Assembly: GCF_016901135.1 (NCBI RefSeq)
Contig: NZ_JAFEVL010000010.1
Location: forward strand, 434,001-498,000
DNA: 64,000 nt
DNA from: Martinezella lusitana
Lineage (GTDB): Bacteria > Pseudomonadota > Alphaproteobacteria > Rhizobiales > Rhizobiaceae
Direction: 5' to 3'
A program made the translations under genes and the position numbers. Position 1 is the stretch's first letter, and the number at the start of each line of letters is the position of its first letter. This document shows, piece after piece, positions 34,808 through 44,075 of this stretch. A model generated the notes under the pieces. The model saw nothing but the letters and a program-made list of their open reading frames with translations. It ran no database searches and was not told where the DNA came from.

Positions 34808-37018
34808 ATGGCTTACACAAATTTCACTGTCGAGACCGACGCAGACGGCATCGCACTCGTCACCTGGGACATGCCCGGCAAATCCATGAACGTCTTCACC
34901 GCGGAAGTGATGGACGAGCTGAACGCCATCATCGACGCAACCGTTGCAGATGCAGCCGTCAAGGGCGTGGTCTTTACATCAGGAAAATCGTCCTTCTCCG
35001 GCGGCGCTGACCTCTCGATGATCAAGTCGATGTTCTCCTTCTATCAGGATGAGAAGGCGAAGGATCCTACCGCTGCGACGCAGAAGCTCTTCAATCTCGT
35101 TGGCCGCATGACCGGCCTGTTCCGTAAGCTGGAGACCTGCGGCAAGCCGTGGGTCTCGGCCATCAACGGCACCTGCATGGGCGGCGCTTTCGAGCTGTCG
35201 CTGGCCTGCCACGGCCGCGTCGCGTCGAGTGCCAAGAGCGTCAAGATCGCACTGCCCGAGGTCAAAGTCGGCATCTTCCCGGGCGCCGGCGGCACGCAGC
35301 GTGTGTCACGATTGACTGACGCTCAATCGGCCCTGCAGATGATGACGACGGGCCAGTCGTTGACAGCGGCGCGCGCCAAGGCGATGAACCTCCTGCATCA
35401 GGTGGTCGAGCCGGATCAGCTGATCCCCGCCGCCAAGCAGATGATCAAGGACGGCCTGAAGCCGATCGCACCCTGGGATGAAAAGGGCTTCAAGGTGCCG
35501 AACGGCGGCATCTGGACGCCTGCCGCAGCCCAGCTCTGGCCGGCAGCACCGGCCATCCTGCGCCGCGAGACATCGGGCAATTATCCGGCGGCACTCGCCA
35601 TCCTGAAATGCGTCTACGAAGGCCTCCAGGTTCCCTTCGACACCGGCCTCAAGATTGAGCAGCGCTATTTCACGCAAGTGCTGCAGACCACCGAAGCCTA
35701 TTCGATGATCCGCTCGCTGTTCATCTCCATGCAAGAGCTCGGCAAGGGCGCTCGCCGCCCGGCGGGGCAACCGAAGGCGGCGTTGAAGAAAGTCGGCGTC
35801 GTCGGCGCCGGCTTCATGGGCGCTTCCATCGCCTATGTCACCGCAGCCGCCGGCATTCCGGTCACGCTCATCGATCGCGACATCGAAGCCGCGATCAAGG
35901 GCAAGGGTGTCGGCGAGGGCCTGGTCAAGGATTCAATCGGTAAGGGAAGGCTGACGCAAGATGAGGGAGCAGCCTTGCTTTCCCGCATCACGCCGTCGGC
36001 CGATTACTCCGATCTGAAGGACGTAGATCTCGTCATCGAGGCGGTGTTCGAGGATCGCGATGTCAAGAAGGCCGTGATCGAGGCCGTGGAAGCCGTGCTT
36101 CCCGCAAGCGCCATCTTCGCCTCCAACACATCGACGTTGCCGATTTCCGGTCTTGCCGAGAATTCCAAGCGCCCGGCCGATTTCATCGGCGTCCATTTCT
36201 TCTCTCCGGTCGAGAAGATGATGCTGACCGAGGTCATCCTCGGCAAGGAAACGGGCGACCGTGCCATTGCCGTCGCGTTGGATTATGTTGCCGCCATCAA
36301 GAAGACGCCGATCGTCGTCAACGACACGCGCGGCTTCTTCGTCAATCGCTGCGTCTTCCGTTACATCCACGAAGCCTATGACATGCTGATCGGGGGCGTG
36401 CCCGCGGCCATGATCGAGAATGCCGCCAAGATGGCCGGCATGCCTGTGGGACCCCTGGCGCTCAACGACGAAGTCGCCATCGATCTCTCCTACAAAATCC
36501 TGAAGGCGACCGTCGCCGATCTTGGCGAGAAGGCCGTGGACCCGCGCCACATGCAGCTGGTCAGCGGTCTCGTTGAGAGCGAAGGGCGTCTGGGCCGAAA
36601 GAATTCCAAGGGCTTCTACGACTATCCGCCGAAGCCGGCCAAGAAGTCGCTCTGGCCGGGCCTGAAGGACCTCTATCCGCAGAAGAAGGCCGATGACGTC
36701 GATGTCGGCGTGCTGAAGCAGCGCTTCCTCGTCACCATCGCGCTTGAGGCGGCCCGCACCATGGAAGAAGGCATCGTCACCGATCCGCGCGAGGCCGATG
36801 TCGGCTCCATCCTCGGCTTCGGTTTTGCCCCCTATACCGGCGGTGCGTTGTCCTACATCGACGGCATGGGTGCCAAGGTTTTCGTCGATCTCTGCGAAAA
36901 GCTGGCGGCCGCCTATGGCCCGCATTTCAAGCCGACGGCACTCCTGAAGGACATGGCCGCGAAGGGCGAGACCTTCTACGGGCGCTTCGATCCGTACCGC
37001 GTCGAGAAGGCGGCTTGA
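34808..37018 (+). CDS. Beta-oxidation multifunctional enzyme (enoyl-CoA hydratase / 3-hydroxyacyl-CoA dehydrogenase)
   Basis: 736 residues, FadJ/FadB-alpha-like. The N-terminal crotonase domain is at about 1-300 ([40 protein letters not shown]). The NAD domain starts near 320 ([20 protein letters not shown]), and the hydroxyacyl dehydrogenase segment has [18 protein letters not shown] and [11 protein letters not shown]. The C-terminal helical domain closes with [19 protein letters not shown]. It carries hydratase and dehydrogenase steps between the flanking dehydrogenase and thiolase. GAGGGAGGGG precedes ATG 34808 and a terminator follows. Confidence 0.95.
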   Translation: MAYTNFTVETDADGIALVTWDMPGKSMNVFTAEVMDELNAIIDATVADAAVKGVVFTSGKSSFSGGADLSMIKSMFSFYQDEKAKDPTAATQKLFNLVGRMTGLFRKLETCGKPWVSAINGTCMGGAFELSLACHGRVASSAKSVKIALPEVKVGIFPGAGGTQRVSRLTDAQSALQMMTTGQSLTAARAKAMNLLHQVVEPDQLIPAAKQMIKDGLKPIAPWDEKGFKVPNGGIWTPAAAQLWPAAPAILRRETSGNYPAALAILKCVYEGLQVPFDTGLKIEQRYFTQVLQTTEAYSMIRSLFISMQELGKGARRPAGQPKAALKKVGVVGAGFMGASIAYVTAAAGIPVTLIDRDIEAAIKGKGVGEGLVKDSIGKGRLTQDEGAALLSRITPSADYSDLKDVDLVIEAVFEDRDVKKAVIEAVEAVLPASAIFASNTSTLPISGLAENSKRPADFIGVHFFSPVEKMMLTEVILGKETGDRAIAVALDYVAAIKKTPIVVNDTRGFFVNRCVFRYIHEAYDMLIGGVPAAMIENAAKMAGMPVGPLALNDEVAIDLSYKILKATVADLGEKAVDPRHMQLVSGLVESEGRLGRKNSKGFYDYPPKPAKKSLWPGLKDLYPQKKADDVDVGVLKQRFLVTIALEAARTMEEGIVTDPREADVGSILGFGFAPYTGGALSYIDGMGAKVFVDLCEKLAAAYGPHFKPTALLKDMAAKGETFYGRFDPYRVEKAA

Positions 37019-37048
37019 GGTCGTAATCCATCGCTGACAGCAAATATT

Positions 37049-37076
37049 GGGCCGCTCCTGTCGGGAGCGGCCCTTT
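37049..37076 (+). terminator. Intrinsic terminator of the beta-oxidation cluster
   Basis: A 10-bp stem GGGCCGCTCC (37049-37058) / GGAGCGGCCC (37064-37073), followed by TTTCC. Confidence 0.8.
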
Positions 37077-37118
37077 CCGTTCGTCCTCTGCTCAGTCCAT
37101 CAAACCGAGGAGAGTGAC

Positions 37119-37562
37119 ATGACAGAGATCATCGGCAATCGCGACGAGGCCGAAGCCATCGGCGCCGTGCTTGCAAGCTGGGCCGCCGCTCTTGGCAACA
37201 AGAATGCGGCCGGCGTCGTCGGGCATCTGAGCGACGATATCGTCAGCTTCACGCTGGTGGCACCCCTGGTGCACCAGGGCAAAGGTGCAGATGGCTTGGA
37301 GAATTGGTTCTCGACCTGGCAAGGCCCGATCGGCGGCGACGCAGTCGACGTCAAGCTGACCGTCGGTGAGGACGTCGCCTTCTGGACCGGGCTTGTGCAT
37401 ATGACTGGCCGGAAGATTGAAGGTTCCGAAGTCGACCTCTGGTTCCGCCAGACGCTCGGCCTCAGAAAGCAGGCCGGTGTCTGGAAGATCGTTCACGAGC
37501 ACACGTCGGTCCCTTTCGCCATGGACGGCAGTGGCCGCGCCGAGCTCGAACTGAAACCGTAA
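37119..37562 (+). CDS. NTF2-like (SnoaL/ketosteroid-isomerase-type) protein
   Basis: 147 residues, cone-shaped NTF2 fold: helix IGAVLASWAAALGNKN, then VVGHLSDDIVSFTLVAPL. The C-terminal strands carry TLGLRKQAGVWKIVHEHTSVPF, the typical ending of DUF4440/SnoaL-like proteins. ATG 37119 with AGGAG upstream is preferred over 37047, which lies in the terminator. It may be an isomerase or a binding protein; nothing near it reveals the ligand. Confidence 0.82.
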   Translation: MTEIIGNRDEAEAIGAVLASWAAALGNKNAAGVVGHLSDDIVSFTLVAPLVHQGKGADGLENWFSTWQGPIGGDAVDVKLTVGEDVAFWTGLVHMTGRKIEGSEVDLWFRQTLGLRKQAGVWKIVHEHTSVPFAMDGSGRAELELKP

Positions 37563-37570
37563 GTATCGTC

Positions 37571-38782
37571 TTACGCTATGCTCAACGGCTTCTCCTTGCC
37601 AGCCCGCAGGGCAAGGACGCCCCAGCCGACCAGCAAAAGGATAGCTGCTGCATAGATGTCGGCTGCCGCGGCAAATCCGAGCGCCTTCGACAGGAAGCCT
37701 GCCAGGATAGCCGGCACGCTGAAGGCGAGGTAGCTCTGGATATAGAAGGCCGAAAGCAGCCCGGCGCGCTCGTCCGGCTTTGCTAAGGGCATGATGCTGC
37801 GCACGGTGCCGAGGAAGGTGGCGCCGAAGCCTGCGCCGGCGATCAGCGTTCCCACGGCAAGGATCGACACCTCAGCCGCATGCACGCCGGCGACGACAGT
37901 CAATACGCCGAGCGTCATGCTCGATATGCCCAATGTCATTGCCGTCGTGGCCGATCTCTTGCGCAGCAGAAACACAGCACCCGCGCCGCTGATCGTCAGC
38001 GCCGCGACCACGGAGCCGCCGACGAGAGGCGCCGTGCTGCCGGTCGTCGCACTCACGAGCGAGGGCACCAGCGATAGATAGAAGCCGCCGAGGGCCCAGA
38101 CGGCGACATTGATCGGCGTCAGCGCCAGCAATGTCCGGCGAGCCTGCGGCGGAACCGCCACTTCCGGCTTCAGCGATGCAAGAAGCCCGGCCCGGCGGCG
38201 GGTCGTTTCCGGCACCAGCCAGAGAAGCACGGCCTGAATGGCAAGCAGGACGAGCGTCACGGCATAGACAAGCAGCGTTGGCGCCGGCGCGTACTCGACC
38301 AGCAGGCTCGTACCGAGAGCACCGATCGCCATGCCGGCGAGCGGCGCAAGGCTGTTGGTGATCGAGCCCTTGATCGGATCGAGATCGACGAGGGCAGCGC
38401 CGATGGAGCTTGCCGCGGCGCCCGTTGCCAGACCCTGGACGATGCGCGCGGCAATCAGCCAATTCGGACCCTCGGCCATTAAAAACAGCGCCATCGCCAC
38501 CATATTGAGGAGGATGGACACAAAGATCACCGGGCGGCGGCCGAGATGATCGGAGATCGAACCGACTATCAGCAGCGCGACGAGCAAGGCGAAGGCGTAG
38601 ACGGCGAAGATCACCGTGATCAGCACCGGCGAAAAGGCGAAGGCCTGCTGGTAGAGGCGATAAAGCGGCGTCGGCGCGGAGGAGGCGGCAAAGAATAGGG
38701 CGCTGGTCGCTGCATAATAGAACGGCGCCAGACGTCTGGCGGGCGAAATCGGCGTGCTGGCAGTGGATTCGAGCGCGGGCAT
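37571..38782 (-). CDS. MFS transporter
   Basis: 403-residue carrier with about 12 membrane helices. The motif A loop is GSISDHLGRRPV between helices 2 and 3, clearly of the drug-efflux or sugar-efflux type, and LRKRSATTAM sits at the middle loop. It is divergent from a TetR-type regulator at 38918, which is the typical layout of a repressor-controlled efflux pump. A 13-bp palindrome lies between them. Substrate unknown. Confidence 0.87.
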   Translation of the reverse strand: MPALESTASTPISPARRLAPFYYAATSALFFAASSAPTPLYRLYQQAFAFSPVLITVIFAVYAFALLVALLIVGSISDHLGRRPVIFVSILLNMVAMALFLMAEGPNWLIAARIVQGLATGAAASSIGAALVDLDPIKGSITNSLAPLAGMAIGALGTSLLVEYAPAPTLLVYAVTLVLLAIQAVLLWLVPETTRRRAGLLASLKPEVAVPPQARRTLLALTPINVAVWALGGFYLSLVPSLVSATTGSTAPLVGGSVVAALTISGAGAVFLLRKRSATTAMTLGISSMTLGVLTVVAGVHAAEVSILAVGTLIAGAGFGATFLGTVRSIMPLAKPDERAGLLSAFYIQSYLAFSVPAILAGFLSKALGFAAAADIYAAAILLLVGWGVLALRAGKEKPLSIA

Positions 38783-38847
38783 CGACTATATCCTGCTTAA
38801 AGCTAAAAGATTGCGTTAGGCTCATATAGAGCGCCGCATGGACAAAA

Positions 38848-38860
38848 GCAAATAATTTGC
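38848..38860. promoter_or_regulatory. Candidate TetR operator
   Basis: A perfect palindrome GCAAAT-A-ATTTGC in the divergent MFS/TetR spacer. TTGCGTTAG also occurs twice in this spacer, at about 38811 and 38857. Confidence 0.45.
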
Positions 38861-38917
38861 GTTAGTGGACAATCAACCCCGTTCACGATAGGCAAAAGGG
38901 AAAGATTGGCAAGGTTT

Positions 38918-39484
38918 ATGGGCTACAGGGAAAACCCGCGTCCGGGTGGGCGCAGCGCCAGGGTACAGGCCGCGGTGCACCAGTCCGTCCGCGATATGCT
39001 CTCCACAATGGATCGCGCCGATGTGACGATCCCGTTGATCGCGCAGCGCGCCAATGTCACGCCGTCGACGATCTATCGCCGCTGGGGCGATCTGCAGGAG
39101 CTCCTGGCCGATGTCGCAGCCTCGCGCCTGCAGCCTGACGGCGCGCCGGCCAAGATCGGCAGCGCGCGCGACGATCTCGAAGCCTGGGTCGAGCAATATG
39201 CCGACGAAATGGCCTCCGGCGTCGGCCGCGAAATGATCCGCGACGTGCTCTCCATTGCCGATACGACAAATGCCGAAAGGTGCAGCGGCTACACCCAGCA
39301 TCAACTATGTGTCCTCATTGCCCGGGCCGAGGAATACGGCGAAGCCTTCCCGACCCTGGCCGAGCTGATGGATCACGTCATCTCGCCGATCATGTACCGC
39401 GTCCTTTTCGATCAGGCGCCCAGCGCAGATTATGTTCGTGAACTCATCGCACGAGCGGTGCCGGGGGACACATCCCGAACTTGA
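38918..39484 (+). CDS. TetR/AcrR family regulator
   Basis: 188 residues. The helix-turn-helix IPLIAQRANVTPSTIYRRWGDLQELL is typical of TetR, and the C-terminal helices form the ligand domain. ATG 38918 is assumed. TTG 38906 in the same frame has a better placed AAAAGGGAAAG. It is divergent from the MFS transporter and likely its repressor. Confidence 0.86.
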   Translation: MGYRENPRPGGRSARVQAAVHQSVRDMLSTMDRADVTIPLIAQRANVTPSTIYRRWGDLQELLADVAASRLQPDGAPAKIGSARDDLEAWVEQYADEMASGVGREMIRDVLSIADTTNAERCSGYTQHQLCVLIARAEEYGEAFPTLAELMDHVISPIMYRVLFDQAPSADYVRELIARAVPGDTSRT

Positions 39485-39737
39485 GACGGCGGTCGATTCC
39501 GGCGCACGACTCACCAGAAGCTGTCGGGCTGTCTTCTTTGCGACTTTGGTTGCGTTGCCCGCAACTGACGAACAAGTTAACAGATGAATGCACGCAAAAA
39601 TTGTCAATGCAACGGAATTTCCTTGGAATACGCGTACCGGAATGAGGCCCTTCGTCAATTCGTTGTTGAAAAATAAAGCAAAAGATGATGCTAATTATCT
39701 TTAGTGAATTCAACGGCAACGCGAAGGGGTCTGCTCA

Positions 39738-40163
39738 ATGCTTAATGAATTCAAGGCATTTATCGCACGCGGCAATGTCATGGATCTCGCGGTCGGCGTG
39801 ATCATCGGCGGCGCTTTCGGCGGCATCGTGAAATCGCTGGTTGACGATATCATCATGCCGGTCGTCGGTGCGATTTTTGGCGGCTTCGATTTCTCGAACT
39901 ATTTTTTCGGCCTCTCCTCGGCGGTCAATGCGCCGACTTTGGCTGCTGCCCGTGCCCAGGGTGCGGTTTTCGCCTACGGCAATTTCATCACCGTCCTCAT
40001 CAACTTCCTCATCCTCGCCTGGATCATCTTCCTGATGGTCAAGGGCGTGAACACGCTGCGCAGGCAAGTCGAGCGCAAGGAAGAGAAGATCGCCGAGGCA
40101 GCGCCTCCGCCGGCAGATGTCCAGTTGCTCACCGAGATCCGCGACCTTCTCGCCAAACGCTGA
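39738..40163 (+). CDS. mscL: Large-conductance mechanosensitive channel
   Basis: 141 residues. The first helix region [42 protein letters not shown] is the hallmark of MscL. A second helix [21 protein letters not shown] and a charged C-terminal tail follow. It forms a pentameric inner-membrane pore that opens on hypo-osmotic shock. AAGGGG lies ten bases before ATG 39738. It is monocistronic; the upstream spacer (39485-39737) is AT-rich and a terminator follows. Confidence 0.97.
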   Translation: MLNEFKAFIARGNVMDLAVGVIIGGAFGGIVKSLVDDIIMPVVGAIFGGFDFSNYFFGLSSAVNAPTLAAARAQGAVFAYGNFITVLINFLILAWIIFLMVKGVNTLRRQVERKEEKIAEAAPPPADVQLLTEIRDLLAKR

Positions 40164-40188
40164 GGGGTCTCCGTACCGCTGATTTTGG

Positions 40189-40219
40189 AGCCTCGGCCCG
40201 ATAAAGGCCGGGGCTTTAT
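40189..40219 (+). terminator. Intrinsic terminator of mscL
   Basis: Near-perfect stem AGCCTCGGCC (40189-40198) / GGCCGGGGCT (40206-40215), then TTATT. Confidence 0.75.
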
Positions 40220-40307
40220 TCATCACGAAAATCGATCGGTCACTAACGCAAAGTCATGGGATTTGCCCGCCATTCTGCTCTATGAAGGCGAAAACCGGAG
40301 ACGTTGC

Positions 40308-41474
40308 ATGTCGATACTGAATAGCCTCAGCCCGCGTGCGCTTGCAGCACCCGAAAGCGGGATCGTCGAAGTGGTGAATTATGCGCGTGGCCGTGAAGGC
40401 CTCCTGCCGCTCTGGGTCGGCGAGGGCGATCTGCCGACGCCGGATTTCATCAATCGTGCCGCCATGGCCTCGCTCAATGCCGGCGAAACCTTCTACACCT
40501 GGCAGCGCGGCATTCCGGAGCTGCGCCAGGCACTTGCCGATTACTATGGCCGGCACTTCGGCACCTCCTTGCCGATGGAGCATTTCTACGTCACCGGTTC
40601 CGGCATGCAGGCGATCCAGCTTTCCGTGCAGGCGATCACCTCGCCTGGCGATGAAATGGTCTATCTGACTCCCGCCTGGCCGAATATCGCAGCCGCGCTG
40701 GAGATATCAGGCGCCCGCTCGGTCGGCGTGCCGTTGCAATTCGAGAACGGCAAATGGTTCCTCGATCTCGGGCGTCTGGAGGCTGCGATCACGCCGAAGA
40801 CGAAAGGTCTCTTCATCAATACGCCGTCCAATCCGACCGGCTGGACGGCAACGCATCAGGATCTCGCCGATATTCTGGCTCTGGCGCGAAGGCATGGTCT
40901 CTGGATCATGGCCGACGAAATCTACGCGCTTTACCATTATGCCGGCGGTCGGGCGCCGAGCTTCCTCGATGTCAAGGAGGCCGACGACAAGATCCTTTTC
41001 GTCAATTCCTTCTCTAAGAACTGGTCGATGACCGGCTGGCGGGTCGGCTGGATCGTCGCGCCGGCTGAGCTCGGCCAGGTGATCGAAAATCTCGTGCAAT
41101 ATTCGACATCCGGCGTCGCGCAGTTCATGCAGCGCGGCGCGGTTGCCGCCTTGAATGAGGGCGATGACTTCATTCGCTCCAACATCGCCAAGGCCACCCG
41201 TTCTCGCGATATTCTCTGCGATGCGCTGATCGCCACCAATCGCGTGCAGACGCTGAAGCCGGATGGCGCTCTCTATTCCTTCCTCAAGATCGACGGCGTC
41301 ACCGACAGCCGCGGAGCGGCCATCGATATCGTCGACAAGACCGGCGTTGGCCTCGCGCCTGGAACGGCCTTCGGGCAGGGCGGCGAGCTCTTCCTGCGCG
41401 CCTGCTTCCTGCGCGACCCGGCTCAGGTCGCCGATGCCGCCGAGCGGTTGAGCCAGTATATTTTGAGTTTGTAA
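40308..41474 (+). CDS. PLP-dependent aminotransferase, class I/II
   Basis: 388 residues, fold type I. The PLP lysine is in SFSKNWSMTGWRVGW, the phosphate loop in GSGMQAIQL, INTPSNPTGW and MADEIYALYHY complete the pattern, and the C-terminal arginine is in FLRACF. It acts on an amino acid and 2-oxo acid. The type resembles aspartate/alanine-like transaminases; the exact substrate is not clear. ATG 40308 has GGAG seven bases upstream and is preferred over 40185. Not part of an operon. Confidence 0.88.
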   Translation: MSILNSLSPRALAAPESGIVEVVNYARGREGLLPLWVGEGDLPTPDFINRAAMASLNAGETFYTWQRGIPELRQALADYYGRHFGTSLPMEHFYVTGSGMQAIQLSVQAITSPGDEMVYLTPAWPNIAAALEISGARSVGVPLQFENGKWFLDLGRLEAAITPKTKGLFINTPSNPTGWTATHQDLADILALARRHGLWIMADEIYALYHYAGGRAPSFLDVKEADDKILFVNSFSKNWSMTGWRVGWIVAPAELGQVIENLVQYSTSGVAQFMQRGAVAALNEGDDFIRSNIAKATRSRDILCDALIATNRVQTLKPDGALYSFLKIDGVTDSRGAAIDIVDKTGVGLAPGTAFGQGGELFLRACFLRDPAQVADAAERLSQYILSL

Positions 41475-41491
41475 GTCTTTCGCTTCGGCGT

Positions 41492-41506
41492 GGGTGGGTG
41501 GGTGGG
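41492..41506 (+). other. (GGGT)3GGG G-quadruplex motif
   Basis: Four GGG tracts with single-T loops, 18 bases after the aminotransferase stop. This is the most stable class of parallel quadruplex known in vitro. It is on the sense strand, so it would also occur in the RNA 3' end. Confidence 0.8.
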
Positions 41507-41547
41507 TGTCGGTTGAGGGGCATTTTTTGTTTGCCGCACCTCTGTCA

Positions 41548-41736
41548 CCCCCCTCTGTCACTGTCGTGACATCTCCCCCACAAGGGGGGAGATTGGTAAC
41601 GCGTGGCGGCCTCTCGGATCTAAACCGGCATCGTATCTGCTGAAGCTAAGGTCCATTGTTTTTACAGCGCGGACTGCAAACTCCCAACGATCTCCCCCCT
41701 TGTGGGGGAGATGTCACGACGGTGACAGAGGGGGTG
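41548..41736. repeat. Intergenic palindromic element, copy 3
   Basis: Arms at about 41548-41594 and 41690-41736. Each holds the TGTCACTGTCGTGACA-type hairpin and the ATCTCCCCC/GGGGGAGAT hairpin. The core shares ATCGTATCTGCTGAAG with copy 1. The rest of the spacer to 41916 shows nothing further. Confidence 0.82.
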
Positions 41737-41916
41737 CACACTATCCAAGCTCAGTATAATAGCCATCGCGCACCCGACCAATAAAATGCAATCGATCCGC
41801 GAAAGACTGCCCTAACCATTCCACCAATCTTCCTCGTCCAGCCGCTCGCTTTTAATCAAATTGGCAAGAGCGAAGGCCTCATATATCGCCGATACGACTT
41901 GGCGGGGACGCGAAGA

Positions 41917-42954
41917 ATGACGGTGTTGGTGACGGGCGGAGCCGGCTATATCGGCAGCCATATGGTCTGGAGATTGCTTGACGCGGGCGAGGACGTGGTC
42001 GTCGTCGACCGCCTGTCGACCGGTTTTCGCTGGGCTGTTCCGCCGGCCGCCCGCTTCTATCTCGGCGATATGGCAGACGAAGCGCTGCTGCAGAAGATTT
42101 TCGCCGAAAACGACATCGACGCCATCATCCACTTTGCCGGTTCGGCCGTGGTGCCGATGTCGATCGAGGATCCTCTCGCTTATTACGAAAACAATACCGG
42201 CAAGACCCGCATCCTGATGAGTGCCGCCGTCAAGGCCGGCATTCGCCATTTCGTCTTTTCTTCCACCGCCGCCGTCTACGGTCCGCAGCCTGAGGACAGG
42301 CCGGTCAGCGAGGGTGCGCCATTGCTGCCTGAATCGCCCTACGGTCAATCCAAGCTCATGTCGGAGCTGATGCTGCGCGATGCCGCCGCGGCCTATGATT
42401 TCCGCTATGTCGCGTTGCGCTACTTCAACGTCGCCGGCGCCGACCCCAAGGGGCGGGCCGGCCAGTCGACCGAGGGCGCGACCCATCTGATCAAGGTAGC
42501 CTGCGAGGCGGCACTCGGCCGCCGCCATCAGGTCGATATCTATGGCACCGACTATCCGACGCATGACGGTACGGGCGTTCGCGACTACATCCATGTCAGC
42601 GACCTTGCGGATGCGCACCTCATGGCGCTGCGCCATCTGCGCAGCGGCGGCCGGCCGCTGGTCGCCAATTGCGGCTATGGCCTGGGCTATTCCGTGCTTG
42701 ATGTGCTCAACATGGTCATGCGCGTCCATGGCCGTGCCTTCCGCATCCACATGGCGCCGCGTCGGCCGGGCGACACGGCCAGCGTCGTCGCCGATGCGAC
42801 GCTCGCCCATCGGGAACTGGGTTGGGCACCGAAATACAATTGCCTGGAAACGATCGTGCGCTCGTCGCTGGATTGGGAACTCCAGCTCGCGCAACGTTCA
42901 GGGTTCGATGCCGGCGGGCTTAAGAAGGTCTACGCTGCCCCAAGTATCCGGTAG
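41917..42954 (+). CDS. galE: UDP-glucose 4-epimerase
   Basis: 345-residue extended short-chain dehydrogenase. The NAD loop GGAGYIGSH is at 7-15, the Ser motif FSSTAAVYG at 114-122 and the catalytic YxxxK (Tyr142, Lys146) in SPYGQSK. It interconverts UDP-glucose and UDP-galactose for surface polysaccharide; in rhizobia such genes are often called exoB. ATG 41917 is chosen over TTG 41899. No other sugar genes adjoin. The tail beyond about residue 325 (QRSGFDAGGLKKVYAAPSIR) is slightly longer than usual. Confidence 0.9.
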   Translation: MTVLVTGGAGYIGSHMVWRLLDAGEDVVVVDRLSTGFRWAVPPAARFYLGDMADEALLQKIFAENDIDAIIHFAGSAVVPMSIEDPLAYYENNTGKTRILMSAAVKAGIRHFVFSSTAAVYGPQPEDRPVSEGAPLLPESPYGQSKLMSELMLRDAAAAYDFRYVALRYFNVAGADPKGRAGQSTEGATHLIKVACEAALGRRHQVDIYGTDYPTHDGTGVRDYIHVSDLADAHLMALRHLRSGGRPLVANCGYGLGYSVLDVLNMVMRVHGRAFRIHMAPRRPGDTASVVADATLAHRELGWAPKYNCLETIVRSSLDWELQLAQRSGFDAGGLKKVYAAPSIR

Positions 42955-42977
42955 GCGGAAGGCCGGAGCCGACGGCG

Positions 42978-43904
42978 TCAGCTGTCAACGCGTCTCCAAG
43001 GCCCGAGGAAGGCCGGGGCATTCCGGCGCACGGCTTCCGCCAGAAAATCGATGACGGTGCGCACGCGCGGCGACTGGCGCAGATCGCGGTGGCAGGTGAT
43101 CCAATAGTGGCGCCTCAGATCCACTTCCTGCGGCAGCACGACCTGCAGATCCGGATGCTTGCCGGCGATGAAAAACGGCAGCACGCAAAGCCCCAGCCCG
43201 TTTTTCGTTGCCGTCAGCTGCGCGAAGATGCTCGAGCTCTGGAATTGCGGCCTGATGCGCGGATGGACATCGCCGAGATAGTCCAGGCCCGGCGCGAAGA
43301 TCATGTCCTCGATATAGCCGATGAAAGCGCAGTCGGGCAGGTCGTCGCGGCTCTCGATTGCGCGATGAATGGCGAGATAGTCTCGCGATCCATAGACCTG
43401 AAGATGATAATCGGTCAGCTTCTCGGTGAAGTAGGGGCCGGCCTTCGGCGGGTCGAGCACGACGACGATGTCGGCCTCCTTGCGCGAGAGCGACATGATC
43501 TGCTGGATGGTGATCAGCTCCAGCGAAATGGTCGGATGTTTCGCCGTGAATTCCGGCAGCACGCCGGTAAAGAAGAAGTTGGAGAAGCCTTCCGGCGCGC
43601 TGATGCGCACTACACCGCGCTGCGCCGCTGATCCGGCGGAAAGATCCGTCCGAAGACGCTCGGTTTCCTGCTCCATGCGCTCCGCCGTGTCGATGAACCG
43701 CTGGCCCATGCCGGTCAGCATGTAGCCGCGTGGATTGCGCTCGAAGAGCTTGACCTTCAGGGCGAATTCCAGCCGGTCGATGCGGCGCGAAACGGTGGCA
43801 TGGCTGGTGCGCAACTGCCGGGCCGCGGTCGAAAGCTGCCCGGTTCGCGCCACGGCGAGGAAGAATTGCAGATCGTCCCAGGTAAAGTGCGGCGTGCCCT
43901 TCAT
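42978..43904 (-). CDS. LysR family transcriptional regulator
   Basis: 308 residues with winged helix FTWDDLQFFLAVARTGQLST..SHATVSRRIDRLE and an effector domain from about residue 95 (VVRISAPEGFSNFFF). It is divergent from the livK-type transporter genes at 44076 with a 171-base spacer and is therefore the likely regulator of them. A 16-base palindrome overlaps its own leader, which suggests self-control. Confidence 0.9.
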   Translation of the reverse strand: MKGTPHFTWDDLQFFLAVARTGQLSTAARQLRTSHATVSRRIDRLEFALKVKLFERNPRGYMLTGMGQRFIDTAERMEQETERLRTDLSAGSAAQRGVVRISAPEGFSNFFFTGVLPEFTAKHPTISLELITIQQIMSLSRKEADIVVVLDPPKAGPYFTEKLTDYHLQVYGSRDYLAIHRAIESRDDLPDCAFIGYIEDMIFAPGLDYLGDVHPRIRPQFQSSSIFAQLTATKNGLGLCVLPFFIAGKHPDLQVVLPQEVDLRRHYWITCHRDLRQSPRVRTVIDFLAEAVRRNAPAFLGPWRRVDS

Positions 43905-43916
43905 GTTTCCCCCTTC

Positions 43917-43932
43917 TGTTCAAAAATGAACA
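43917..43932. promoter_or_regulatory. Candidate LysR operator, autoregulatory
   Basis: A perfect palindrome TGTTCA-AAAA-TGAACA, 13 bases upstream of the LysR start codon. A related half-site TGAACAGATTCA occurs at 44037-44048 before the transporter genes. Confidence 0.5.
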
Positions 43933-44075
43933 GACCCTGTTTGGAATTAATTGCAATCGCGACTTGCGTCAACGCGCGATTTCCTTGATCCTGCCCGTCT
44001 CGGAAAGTCGTTTGGAGGAAAGCGGCTGGCCAATTTTGAACAGATTCATTTTTGCCAAATCTCTGGGAGGAGAAT

